A DNA stretch of 64,000 nt from Lunularia cruciata (taxonomy: Eukaryota > Streptophyta > Marchantiopsida > Lunulariales > Lunulariaceae): NCBI GenBank assembly GCA_948567375.1, contig OX419755.1, positions 23,514,517 through 23,578,516 of the forward strand, in the 5' to 3' direction. The notes beneath the pieces were generated by a model that was given only the letters and a program-made list of their open reading frames with translations, did no database searches and had not been told where the DNA came from. Within the stretch, counting starts at the first letter, position 1. The number at the start of each line of letters is the position of its first letter. A program made the translations under genes and the position numbers. Shown here in pieces: positions 1 through 12,000 of this stretch.

Positions 1-1596
1 GAGCCAGTACAAATGAAATCTATTGTGTGTTTTAGTATATTAGAGGGTTTCGAGTCGTTATTTTATGGATATGTATCACAGGATTTCAATCGTCCTTTTA
101 TATAACCGTTTAATGGAGTGTGACTTCCATAAAGTTTAGAGACATCTTGTAAGATCATTTCGTAAGATCATCTTGTAAGATCATTAGAGTCAATGATAAA
201 AAAAACCGATGATTATTTTACTGTCATACGTGAACAAGCTATGCTCACTATTATGAAAGATTGTTTCTTATGAAATTTAGGTGATTAATATAACTAGAAA
301 CAGTAATTATAACTAAACCCCATCAAAATTACAAGAGATTTCGTTGCACACTAAATGAAACTTGTTCGAAGCACCTATACAAAAATATTAGAAAATGACT
401 ATGACCCATCAAAACAGAACTACAACCACTTGTTATGATCCATCTTGCGATTAGAGTACCTGGCCGCAAAATTGCGTAGCCTTTAGATCAGCCTATCACA
501 ACTGAACTTCTTCATACATTATCAAACCCGTCCAAAGTACCTTTGGGTTAAATTAAATAGCCAAACCTGTCTTATAAAGGTAAACTCCGGTACCTTACTA
601 CTATAGTTGGGACCTTAATAACATCCTCTTCAATGCTGATATGGACCAGTATGCTATGCTCACTTTAGAATACATAACAAATCAAAGAAATTTAGTCGTG
701 TGTCCATGCTATACAAGTATTAACTACGAGACTAACTCAAAATTACGGACAGACTGGGAACAAGTTGGCAAGTTTATACTATAGATGTTAATATAATACT
801 CGCTAAACTCATCCTAGATTATTATTTGTTACTTCTACAGATACATTCGTATAGGTGTCCACTCTACAAGTACCGTTTCTTTTCCTAGACATCATCTTCG
901 TGTACTAGTACAGTTTTTAAATCAGTTTCCGAATCTCGTTTGATAATTTATAGTTTTTCAGGGCAGAATTTGGTTTTCCTATTAGACTAGAATTGACTGG
1001 CTACCACGTTCAGAATGCACATTGTACCAGTTTACTCATTTAAGGCTGACTGATTCAGGCAATGCAGTCGAAGCACCAAAGCTCGAAGAGGGAACTTCTA
1101 TGGAGCAAACAAGGTAACTTTATCCAATGTGTTTCGGTGATACGACTCCTCAGGAGTCGCTTTACTAACTGACACCCTTCTCTGTGGATAGTCTGAAGCG
1201 TCCCAATCAAATGGAACTCTCTAAACACTGCAAGTTTGTGTCGTACTTCTGCTGCCTTTGTTGTGGAAGTTTGGATTAAATTTCAACAGAAAGGGTGAAA
1301 CGATTTACACGCATGTTTGCAGGAAAAGCATCCTCTCATACATGTTTGATGGCGTTTCAATCTCTGTCGGACTTGCACGCTGTACTGTTGATAGGTAGTT
1401 CTCTTCTGTAGACTTGTTCCAAAGAATCGACCTTAGAGTATCAACTCGAAAAACCGTATAATATGCACAGGTATTACTTAGGTCTTGTGAATCTCACTGA
1501 TTGTCTGGTTTCATCTCAGTTTCATATGTTAGACTACCCTCGCGTTTCCAAGATCGCCGAGGTTTCTGACCGTTCACTTGAGCCAATTAAGCTACC
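1..1596. other. 5' spacer, no gene seen
   Basis: AT-rich sequence with only short chance reading frames. A small cluster of near-identical 'cttgtaagatcat' words lies at about 147-184. The last few hundred bases before 1597 would hold the promoter of the dioxygenase gene, but I see no convincing TATA box or start site. Confidence 0.5.
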
Positions 1597-3202
1597 ATGG
1601 CGATGGTTGAGCCACAAGTCTCTGCGGAAGCTGAAACATCAGCACAGTGTTACAGAACCTTAATGGAACAGAACTGCCACAACGCTATGTCTGGCCGGCG
1701 TTTATGATCCACAATATCATGCCGGATCCGGAGTGCATTGCGATTAGTACCGAGAACAAGGCGGATTTAGCCATACCTATTATTGATCTCTCCGGGCTAT
1801 TCAATGAAGATTCTGCTGTCAAGAAGGAAACCGCGAAAAAAATTGGCAATGCATGTGAAGAATGGGGATTTATTCAGGTTGTAAACCATGGCATTCCTGA
1901 TGAGCTCTTCAAGGAAGCTCATGCTCAATGTCGAAAGTTCTTTGAGCTACCTGTGGAGATAAAGGAGAAAGCCAAAGTCCCGAATAACAAACGCTATCTT
2001 GGTTATAGTGGCAGGTTCCCTGCACTTAATTCCAGCGTCCCATGGCTGGAAACTGTTGGGGAGCCTGCTTTGATGATGGAGAAATCTTTGATGAGCTTCG
2101 TCTGGTATGCCGCTTTTTGGTAAGGCAACAGCGCATTTAGCCGCAATGAATGTAAATGACTAGGTCATGTGTGACAGCTTTTGCAAGCTGATTGAATTAG
2201 AAGATCCCAGTTATTTTTCTCATCTCATTGCAAGGTATTTCGAGCCTCATGGCGAACTCGTTTTCACGTTAGTAGGAACGAGCGATAGTTGGAATGGTGG
2301 TCTGAATTCCAAATGCAGTTTGCTTGACTAATTACTTGCATATATTTCAATGATATTTTGTCAGCAAACCTTTCAATGAGGTGTGGGCCAAACTCGGAGG
2401 TGTCGCAATCGAGATACTTGAAGCTCTTACACTCCACTTGGGTGTTGAGCGGACAACCTTTTCTGACCAATTCAAGACACCAGACAATTCAAAGTGTCTG
2501 GAGGATAAACTACTATCCCAAGGGTCCACAACCTGATCTTACTGTTGGTGTAGGACCTCATGCGGACACGATGGTAATGAATCTGCTGAGGGCGGATCGT
2601 GACGGTGGTTTGGAAATCAGGAAAGGGGACAGATGGTTCACGGTTCCGCTCGTCCCAGGAGCAATTATACTAAACGTTGGCGATACTCTGGAGGTATGTA
2701 CTTTCCTCGACGGTGCACAAATCCGCTACCCGCGAGCACAATTTGCAGGCATATATCACAATTACGTTTCTTCTTTTATCAGTAATTCATGAAACAAAGA
2801 ACTTCGTTTTCTTTCCGGGATTCATTTATCAATGCAGGCGACTAATAACAGGTAGCTCAAAATTGCAAATAATTTGTGCAGGCTATGTCCAATGGGAGAT
2901 ACAGAAGCGTAGAGCATCGCGTTGTGGTCAACGAGAAAACAGACCGACTGTCTCCACTCTACGGAATGACCGTGTTGCCATCAACAGCAAATGAAGCACC
3001 GAAAGAGCTTATCGACGAAGAGCACCCTTTTCTATTTCGGCCGTACACGTATGGAAAGTACGTCAGTACTCTCAGATTGGAAAAAAGAGTTCTAATCGGC
3101 AAGACTGCTCTGCAACTCGTGCGAAGAAACATCCTAGACTCACTTCAGCGGTTCACCGTTCCGTCACCTGCAGAAGTAAATCCTCGTTGCGACGGTTCAT
3201 GA
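1597..3202 (+). pseudogene. 2-oxoglutarate/Fe(II) dioxygenase (DOXC type), probably a recent pseudogene
   Basis: Members of this family oxidise small molecules such as flavonoids, hormones and alkaloids using Fe(II) and 2-oxoglutarate; the substrate cannot be told here. Three exons are visible. Exon 1 (1597-2119) starts at an ATG in good context (accATGG) and carries the N-terminal DIOX_N part (IPIIDLSGL, EEWGFIQVVNHGIP). Exon 2 (about 2365-2693) holds NYYPKGPQPDLTVGVGPHAD, with iron ligands His and Asp of HxD near 2559-2567. Exon 3 (2882-3202) holds the third ligand in VEHRV and the RxS motif (RLS). Introns 2120-2364 and 2694-2881 are GT-AG and keep phase. Two frame changes break the gene: one near 1640-1650 between the ATG-led N terminus and the LNGTELPQRY segment, and one extra base near 2500 just before RINYYP. 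Everything else is conserved, so loss is recent or the breaks are sequence errors. Confidence 0.8.
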
Positions 3203-4040
3203 ACCACGTGTTAATGAATCGATTTTTGGGGGGCTAAAGATGTTTGTCGAGCAGGACTCAAGGATTACGCCCCGTAGGAGATACTGCGGAGTGACCAGTG
3301 AAGATCTATATTGTGGCTTTCAATTCGGTTTTTTAAGGAGAACTTGTCGTGAGTGCACTGGACTTCCTACATAAAATTTAAGATACCAGGTTGTGTAAAT
3401 CGTCAGAGAGCAATAATAATTGGGAGTACCTGGGTATCTTCCATCTTCTGGGTATCTTGCTATCCTATGCGGCTTACTCTTCAGATTGAGAGTATCCATG
3501 AACTGATCCATGGATGCTCTCCGAATCTTGGATGCCAATATATTTTCACGGGGGAAATACCCATAACATCTCATGGTCTACGCCGTTAAGATTTTCACAC
3601 TCTGACTTTTATCCTCACAAAATAGAAATAGAAATTTGTCATTAGAGCAGAAATTTGTCATTAGAGCTAAAATAGAAAATGATACATACGAATATTTAAT
3701 TAGTCAAAATGTTCATCACATTTAGTAGACTATTTGGTATGGTATATGGAACGGACCCATATCCTCTCTTGTTGTCCTTCATATTATATTACATTAGACC
3801 GCTCTAAAATAATTTTCTTGGGATTGATTTATTTTTTTATTTTAGATAATTATTATTCTAAATAATTTTGCGAAACGCAAAAGGGGCAATTGAATTAACA
3901 ACCAATCAAATCTTTCCCTTCTCAAGACCCAAGCTCGTCTCTTCCCTCCCAAGAGAATACCGGTCTTTCCAATATTATTTTTCCCTTTCATAAGCATACC
4001 TCATCTCTCCCTACCGAAGCACACCAACCTCACAAATGAG
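3203..4040. other. spacer, no gene seen
   Basis: Downstream flank of the dioxygenase. It holds a short direct repeat (tgggtatctt at about 3430 and 3451) and AT-rich sequence, with nothing recognised as coding. Confidence 0.5.
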
Positions 4041-6030
4041 GATAGAATACTATTGTAAATGTAAACGGGATGAGCCAAAAACTACACCAAAGGAGATGAT
4101 GTGTTAGTTTGAAGAAATCAAGGGGCCCTTGATTTCTTCAAACTAACACATCATCAAGGGACTATTTGGAACTTGTTGAAAAGTAGTGAAAAGTGTTTCG
4201 AGTGCAACAAGGATAGAGAACATGGAACTTTAGCATCAAAACGTGGTTGTGAATTGCATTATCCACTCATGGGAGAGGCGTTGTTGTATCTATGGCATTG
4301 CACCTTTGAAAGCACTGATGAAGTTACCCGGCAACTACTCAAAGAGAGAGGAGCATTGTTCTTGTATCAACTATATTGCAACTAAAGCTCTTCTGAATTT
4401 AAGTTCTCTAATGGTTGGCTTCGTCGCTTCAAGGAGCGCCTTGGAATAAAGGAGCATCAATGGCATGGAGATCTGTCGATAGGGTAGTCTTGGAGTATGC
4501 ACTACCAACAATTGAAGAACTCTTGGATCAATATGAATGAAAGGAAATTTAATTCACGGACAAAATAGTGTCATTTTTCTGCATGCAGATGAGGATCATT
4601 TACACTCAATGTTACAATATTATTTTCTCAGTGATTGTTTGTGTGAATTATAATCTTCTTTACAATGTGTGCTCAAATGTAATTTGCAATGTGTGCTCAA
4701 ATGAATCTAGTCAAGTCATATTTATTACTATTATTCAGTGAAGACTTCATGAAAGGAACAAGATCCAATGCAATGTACTGTGACAAACAACTGGGAACAT
4801 ACTCGATTGCATCAGCATAGGGAACGACCTATGTTACAGAACCTTCCATCCGAATGCGGGGCATTTTTAACCTTTTTCAAGTTTTTATGTTGGTATCATG
4901 TGAGATACAAGCTGGGGCAATCTATTTAATAGATTTCTTTGGGAACTGCAACTAGACACATACTAGTCACATATGTTAAAAGTAAAATATCTAAACATGA
5001 CATAGTAAAGTTTCTTGAATTGACACTAAATTTCTTACTTTCTTAATAGTGTTATCTATCATTATATCAACTTTGTTCACTTTTTTTCTTAGAATTCATT
5101 GTGCTATTGTTTTATAAGCAATCTTTAAACGATGAACTTTACCGTTATCTCAAATTTGCTCAAATTTTTTCCTGAATCTCATTTTTCTATTATTTTACAT
5201 GCCAATTGATCGCTTGCAACCAAACAATAAGAGGGATGTAAAGCTTACAAAGAACGGTTGACACTCATGGTTTGCACTAATGGAGATGGCTTGCATAAAC
5301 TACCCCTTTGGATTGTTGGTAAGTTTAGAAATCTTCGCTGCTTAAAAAATGTCGATCGCACGGGGGCAATCCACCAAAGCACAAGTGACCATGGATTCCA
5401 TGGTATGCTGGAAAGTTCTTCTATTGGTGGATGATTCTCCTAGACATGTTAGTATGGAATCATTGTCATCAATATTACACACCAAGGTACATTATTTACC
5501 ACCCAATACTACACTAAAAATCCAACCCTATGATACAAGGACCATGTGAAATTAAAAAGCATTCAAAAATCAGAAATGATTCAATCAAAAGCTTTTTTTC
5601 TATTTTGGATATTGCAAGAAGATGTTGAAGCACTAAGAAAGGTAGATGTACTTCAAGTGACACTTACTTATATCCATTACAGCATGGAACAGAGTGAGAG
5701 CAAAAACCATTATAAACTGTTTTGACCATTGCAGAATATGAACATCAAGCTTGAACATTGTCCTTCCAGAATTTACTATTGAACTTCCTATTGAGGTGAT
5801 GCAAGAGGTTCAATCTCAAATTCAAAGGTCCAATTATGAGAACCCAATGCACATCAATTCTTTGCTCAATTCACTCAGGAAAGGGAAGTTGCATATATTC
5901 CTAACAATGACAAGATTGTGAACTCCATTATGATTGAGTAAGGGCATTGTTGAAGGAGATAAAAATGAAGGTGGTAGAGAAGATCAAGATGACATCAAAG
6001 AGATAAAGGCAATCCAGCCACAAGAAGCAC
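4041..6030 (+). mobile_element. pogo/Tigger-like (Tc1/mariner superfamily) DNA transposon fossil
   Basis: Two separated blocks read as a CENP-B/pogo-type transposase. Block 1 (about 4156-4545) resembles the HTH_CENPB DNA-binding region: TIWNLLKSSEKCFE, then SNGWLRRFKERLGI in another frame. Block 2 (about 5170-5990) resembles the DDE_1 catalytic domain: KERLTLMVCTNGDGLHKLP, KVLLLVDDSPRH with a catalytic-type Asp, LPPNTTLKIQPYD, and SITAWNRVRAKTIINCF. The reading frame changes several times and stops are frequent, so it is long dead. About 600 bp between the blocks is AT-rich and unlike transposase. I could not find terminal inverted repeats or a TA target duplication, so the ends are approximate. 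A 30-bp inverted repeat (4095-4155) lies at the upstream edge of block 1. Confidence 0.75.
4095..4155. repeat. 30-bp perfect inverted repeat with 1-nt spacer
   Basis: Arms 4095-4124 and 4126-4155 are exact reverse complements, separated by a single G at 4125. The arms begin gatgatgtgttag and meet at a ggg/ccc core. Pairing stops at both outer edges. It lies where the transposase fossil should run into its DNA-binding block. Confidence 0.95.
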
Positions 6031-8130
6031 TAGATCTATTAAATAGATGTGAAATGTACGTCTTAAAATATACATGAAATTACATAACAAACTTGAAGAA
6101 AGTGTGTAGTTTGATTTTAATTGCTCCATAAATGCAATTGTTTCAACTAAGTCAGACCACTTTAGAAATGTTTTTCTCTTGAATTTACTAATGTGGTTCA
6201 TGTTGTAATACTTATATTTTTTAGAGTCTCTCATACACTTATGTTTCCTATCATACACTTCATTAAGACTATCTTGAATCAATATATCATTTTCATAAAA
6301 TCATTTATAGCTTCTTCATATTGTTTGTGCGTTATAATTTAGTCTACAGACAAAGTGACTCTAGATCAAAAATTGTGTTCTTTGTCTACCTTGTATCATT
6401 TCCAATGAATTCTTTTCATAAAATCATGTATAGCTTCGTGATATTGTTGTGTTACAATTTAATTTTTTATCATTTATAAACAAAGTAAATCTAGATCAAA
6501 CGCTTGTATTCTTTGTTTACCTTGTATTATTTCCAAGATAGTGAAGTCTAAAAATCTATTATCGAACTTAAAATACAGTATCTTCCATCAGTTTTTTCCC
6601 TTCACCATGAGAATTCATAAATAGATTTTGATTCATGCGGTATTATTTTATACTTACAACCAACACACTATCAGTGTCAAAAAATAATAGAACAATATTA
6701 GGAATTTATTATTATAGACTTAGGTAGGGACTACAAAACTTTCTCTTATAGAGAGTTTATTCTTGTATAATAGTTTACTTTACAGCGGTCTACTATATAG
6801 AGTTCATAGATTCAAGCCTATAATATCAATCAATTTCAGTTCTTGGTTTCCATTGGTTCTCTTTTGCTTCAGAAATATTGAACCGTAGGTCTCATCTTTT
6901 ACAGCTGAAATTTGCTATTGATTTAAAATTTTCTGAAATAGAAATTATTAGCTTGAACGACTATAAAAATACAGATTTTGATATGCATATTACCTGTTGT
7001 GAAAAGATATAAATAGGATTTAACAGACTCGGTGTAGTGAAAGTACAAATATATGTCATATGTATGAATATATATAAAAATTAATATTTTTACAACATTC
7101 AAGAGAGTTAAGAAACATAAATTCCTAAATATATTTTTATTAATATGTTAGTGATTAAATTTCAGAATTTTAAAGTTAATTTTTAATCTATCAAGGCAGC
7201 AAGAGATAATGAAATTATTATAGATAAGAAAAATAAATAATTAAAAAATGTATTATTCTAATAGAGGTTTGCTCATGTTGGTTAGGTCAATGTACACAAA
7301 ACATTTCTCTCAAAGTTGACAATAACCTTTAAAAATTGATAATGGAAGTCTTAATACCACATTAGTAATTAATTAATGCAAATTATAATTTTTCATTGGA
7401 ATAATGGAATTTTAAAAAATCATAAGGAAAATTTTATGATACATTTTTTGCTTAAATATAAAAATGAAACCTTAATTTACTTAATATAAATCCTGTAGAT
7501 TTTAATAAATTATTATATGCTAAAATGTAGAAAACTTTCATCATGTTTTAAAGTTGTAAACATTTAACTCAAATAAATATTAAAAAAATTATTTTTCTAA
7601 ATTATTTGGAATTTTTATCTTTAAAAATTAGAATATTCCATCCTATGAATTTATGTATGCAATGAAAATATTTATATTTTATTATTTTCATGATTATAAA
7701 AATGAAACGTTTGTAAGTTCATTGCAAAAAATATGCTATTTTTGAGTTTTAGTTCTTATTCCATGTTTTAAACTAGCCCTAGGATTTGTCTTTAGAACAA
7801 GTTTACTTAAAAGGTATTTTCAAAATACAATGTTTATACCATGAGTGAAAGAAGCAACTAAGAAGATTATTTTCATAAATCATATGTATAAAATATAAAA
7901 AAATTAATTTGAGTAATGTGTTTTAATTATTTTTATTTTCTTAATTTTTTGTTTCTTAATTTCTTAATACTTTAATTTTTGGTGGGTTCAATGTATTTAT
8001 TCATTTAGTGTTAATGGACATAAAGAATAATTTAGATATGTTTCCAAGATAATTGTTCCATTTTCATAAACTTGTCTAATCTAGTTTTGTGAGCAAGCAT
8101 GCCTCACACTCAAGATAAACCTTTGATTGT
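6031..8130. other. AT-rich spacer, no gene seen
   Basis: Very AT-rich DNA without long reading frames or any family I recognise. The part from 7000 to 8000 is dominated by A/T runs. Confidence 0.5.
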
Positions 8131-8263
8131 TATTAAGGTAACATACCATGGACTAATAAAACAAGGAATCCCAACTCCATATACTCCTTCAAGGCTAGAA
8201 CTCCAAGACTCAAGACATTGATCACTAGAGAATTCAATGAAAGAGAGATAGCTACAAATGAAA

Positions 8264-8286
8264 GGATGATGAGTACCTCATCATCC
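8264..8286. repeat. 10-bp inverted repeat with 3-nt loop
   Basis: Arms ggatgatgag (8264-8273) and ctcatcatcc (8277-8286) flank 'tac'. On the minus strand it follows the TATA-like motif at 8291-8299 within the probable LTR. Confidence 0.85.
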
Positions 8287-8542
8287 CTAGCTTATATACT
8301 TGTGAAAAAGTTACACACCAAAGTTGTAGGCTAGAAATCAAATAAACAAAGCTTGTGGGCCCATGAAACTCTCAACTCTTTCTTGAAAGTCAAATAACTA
8401 AGAATAATGCAAAGTCAATACACTAGAAGACAAAATGGTAAAATAATATCAAGTCAATACACTAGAAGATAAAATAATAGTGCTCACTCTTTTCCCTTCC
8501 TATAGAATAGGGTCACCTTTATCGTAGCTAGGATTAACTCTA

Positions 8543-8953
8543 TGTAAAAGACCAAGACTGAGGAGAGAAATAGGAGAATAGAAACTCACATTGGGACACT
8601 TGAATGAGGGAAAACTCCGAATGTCTAGCATGAGCTTCGGCTTTGGTATTTATAGGTAGCATACAAGGCCCTTGAGAAGCTTCTCAAGAAGCTTCCTTGA
8701 GCTACTTTCTTAGAGTGCAAGCCAAGTTAACTAGGAAGCTTCTCAAGAAGGTTCCTTCCAGAAGCCGCCTACTTGGCATGCAAGCTAAGCTAGTTAGAAG
8801 CTTCTAGAAGTTACCTGCTTGGAGTGCAAGTTAACTAGTCAGGAAGCTTCCCAAGAAGCTCCCTAGATGCTTTTGGAATATTCTAGACTAATTTGGCTTA
8901 TTCTCTACTTTGTTAGCCTTACTAACTATGTCGCTAAACTCCATATTGTTACA
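8543..8953 (-). mobile_element. solo LTR (Ty3/gypsy, same family as 48568-54084)
   Basis: On the minus strand this 411-bp block begins TGTAACAATATGG and ends TCTTTTACA, like the LTRs of the element at 48568-54084, with the same internal aagcttctcaagaagctt words and a TATA-like tatttatag segment. The five bases on either side are identical (ctcta at 8538-8542 and 8954-8958), which is the target duplication expected for gypsy integration. No internal sequence of that family is attached, so it is a solo LTR left by LTR-LTR recombination. Confidence 0.85.
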
Positions 8954-9035
8954 CTCTAGCTAATCATGACTAATGTAAAAGCTTAGTTAAACTCCATATA
9001 TATAATATTCTCCACTACTTGCAATACCAAACTTA

Positions 9036-12000
9036 ATATTCATGTAGAGCATACATGCATCATTGGGTGTTACATTCACTCATGGAGTAAGATTTCACTT
9101 TGTCCTTGGAGTGAAGGTCTCTTTACCTTCTATGAAATAACTTCAATTTATCATGGGTTAATCGTATCAAAGTGTCTTCCGCCCAATTCTTTGAGATCAT
9201 AGATAAATTTGCCCCACATCTTCTCCACTATTAAAGGTCCAAAGTACTTAGGCAAGAACTTATTTTGCACCTTCTTGAATCAAATAGAATTAAACAACAT
9301 TACCGAATCACCTTCCTTGAATGGATCACTTTTTCTTGCCTTGCCTCTTTTCATAGCTCTCCTTTTGTTTCTGATGGGCTTGCTCCACTCAAACCATAGC
9401 AACTGCTCTTGCCTCTTCCAATTCCATGAGTTGTTCCTTCCTGATTTCCTTGTGCCTTCTTCAATTCCTACCAATGCTTTGAAAAATAAGAAGATCAAAG
9501 TGAATAGGTAAAGTAGACTCAATGCCATATACCAATTAAAATGGAAAATATTTGATGGATATTTTTCATGGTTATCCTATACTTCCATAAAACCACATGA
9601 ATCCTCTTGTCCCAATGATTTCCCCCCCCTCTATTTCTACATCTTTGGCCAAGATCATGCACAAGGTTTGATTGGTTCTTTTTGCCAATTCATTGTACTT
9701 TGGCTTATAAGAGATAGTCACTCTATGTGTGATATAGAAATGTCGTAATATGATTGTAGTGATACTTCTTGTAAACTCTCTTCCTCAATCAAGAACCAGC
9801 TCCAAAGAGCACCCAAACCTAGTGATAAAGCATTCATAAATAAATCTATCAACTTCATCTTCATTTTTGTATCTCAATGGTCTAACCTCAACCCACTTGG
9901 TAAGGTAATAAGTAACTACCGTAATGTATCAATTGCTCCTTAGAATTCTATTAAGATGACCTAAAAAGTCAATTCTACACTTTCCATAAGATCTCTACAA
10001 TAGAATTGATCTAAGAGGTGGAGTAGAGGTAGATCTTTTAGCAAAAGTTTGGCAAACATTACAAGTTTTGCAATAATCAGGACAATCCTTGAAAAATCAC
10101 TCCAATGGTAACCTACATCTAGAATCTTGAAAGTAGTCACCTTTCTTGCAAAGTGATCCCTACATACAAAATCATCATGAAACTCTGTTATGAGTAGGAT
10201 AGACCACTCCTTACCCAATACTCTTCAAAGAAGACCATTTGCTCCTTGATGAAAAAGAATATTCTCCACCAATGTGTAAGGTCTAGATCTTATTGCAAAG
10301 GCCTTCCTCTCCCTAGCATGCATCCCATCCAGAGAGTTACCTCTTGTAACAAAATCCACAATCTCCTTTTACTCCATTGGAACCTCTTGGGTGATTGAGA
10401 TTATCATGAGCTCCTCATCCAAGAAGGAATCATCCATTGGCTCATCTCCATACTGATCATAGGCCATAGATAACAAATCAACATTTGCATGTTTCTTTCT
10501 TGGATTATCTTGAATAGTGTAATCATACTCAGACAAGAGTATCATCTACCTTGCTAACCTCCCTTCCACATTTGGCTTATTGAAGATGTATTTCAAAGCC
10601 TTGTTATCCATGATAATGGTGATCTTCCCTCCAATCAAGTAGTCTTGAAACTTTTTGAGACCAAAATTAATTGCCAACTCTTCCCTTTTTGTGACTAAAT
10701 AGTTCTTCTTTGTTGAGACCATTTGTCTACTAGCATAAGCTATTGGAAAATCATCCCCATCTTGGTCTAATTGACTAAGAGTGCATCCTATAGCTATACT
10801 GGAAGCATTAGTGTAAAAGATGAAAGACTTACTCCAATCAGGTTTAGCAAGAATTGGAGCCATAATAATGGATTGCTTGAGCTCCTCAAAAGCTTTGAGA
10901 GCCTCCAATATAAATGGTCATGCATAAGATTTATTGGAAAATGAGAAGATGAATCTCCTATAATGCTCAACCATCATCAAGAATAATCATAATTTTTTCA
11001 AGTTTGAAGAGAATGGAAGCTCCTAGATTTTCTTCACCTTTTCAAGATCCATTGCAATTCTATCATTGGAAATAATATGCCCTAAAAATAAACCTTCTTC
11101 ACAACAAAGATGCAGTTCTCTAGGTTGAGTGATGCATTTGCTTTATCCAAGCATTACAAAACTTTGATCAAGTGCTCAAAGTGCTCCTTCTTGCTCCCAT
11201 AGACACAAAAGGCATCAATGAAATTCTCACAAATTTCCCAAGGAAAGGTTCAAACACCTTGTTCATGAAATGTTGAAATATGGTTGTAGCATTATAGAGC
11301 CAAAAAGGCATGACCTTGAAAGCATAAGTTCTCCAAGGTGTAATGAATGTTGTGAGTTGTTGATGCTCTGGTGCAATCTTGATTTAGTTGTAGCCACTAT
11401 AATCATCCCCAAAATTGTACCTCTCATGACCCACAACCTCCTCCAAGATCTCATCAATGAATAGCAAGGAGTAGTAATCAACACATACACAAAGCTTGCT
11501 ATTCTTCTTCTTCATAAACATAATTGGAGATACCCATTCTGAGTTCTCCATCTCAAAAATAAACTCAGTCTCCTTGAGCTTATCAATCTCTTCCTTCACA
11601 ACCAAAGGTGTTGGTGGGCTAATATGCAAAGTTGTTTTTGGCAGACTAGTCTTGCATGTGACTTCACCTTTATCTGGTGCACCTCTAAGGTGAGTTCCTT
11701 GATATCCTTACAACTAAAAGCAAACACATGGATAAATTTGCAAAAAATCTCCTTAAATCTACCTTTTACTCCTTGGTAACATTTGGATATATATAAATGG
11801 AAATTTTTTTATATATCTACCGGTTTTACAACCAAAAAAAGATGATTTATGGGTAACCATTTTTTTTCAAATCTTTGATAGTCACTTTACCAAAATGGAT
11901 AAAACCATACTTGAGGGTAGATAGTCTTCTCTCTATTTCCTCTAGTATCAATGGTGATTTATCAAAGTCCTTCAACACCTCTTGCTTAGACACAAAGTCC

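Larger units (their letters stand above)
8131..9035 (-). mobile_element. probable 3' LTR region of the minus-strand gypsy element, interrupted by a solo LTR
   Basis: Read on the minus strand, this stretch starts with a purine-rich run and an ATATATGGAGTTTA segment like the start of the neighbouring LTR family. It is interrupted by the solo LTR at 8543-8953, and then contains a TATA-like tatataagc at about 8291-8299. A 31-bp tandem pair (caatacactagaagaYaaaat) lies at about 8423-8475. Its position next to the integrase end of the element at 9036-13505 suggests that element's 3' LTR. No second LTR was found to compare with, so this is tentative. Confidence 0.4.

Noticed and set aside
1463-1663. 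A 66-codon frame just upstream of the dioxygenase
   Set aside because: No family match and it overlaps the better-supported start at 1597 in another frame.
2264-2529. Two minus-strand frames within the dioxygenase
   Set aside because: Antisense shadows of conserved dioxygenase exon 2.
8543-8953. First read as the 3' LTR of the minus-strand gypsy element at 9036-13505
   Set aside because: Identical ctcta flanks on both sides and lack of a polypurine tract show that it is a separate solo LTR.
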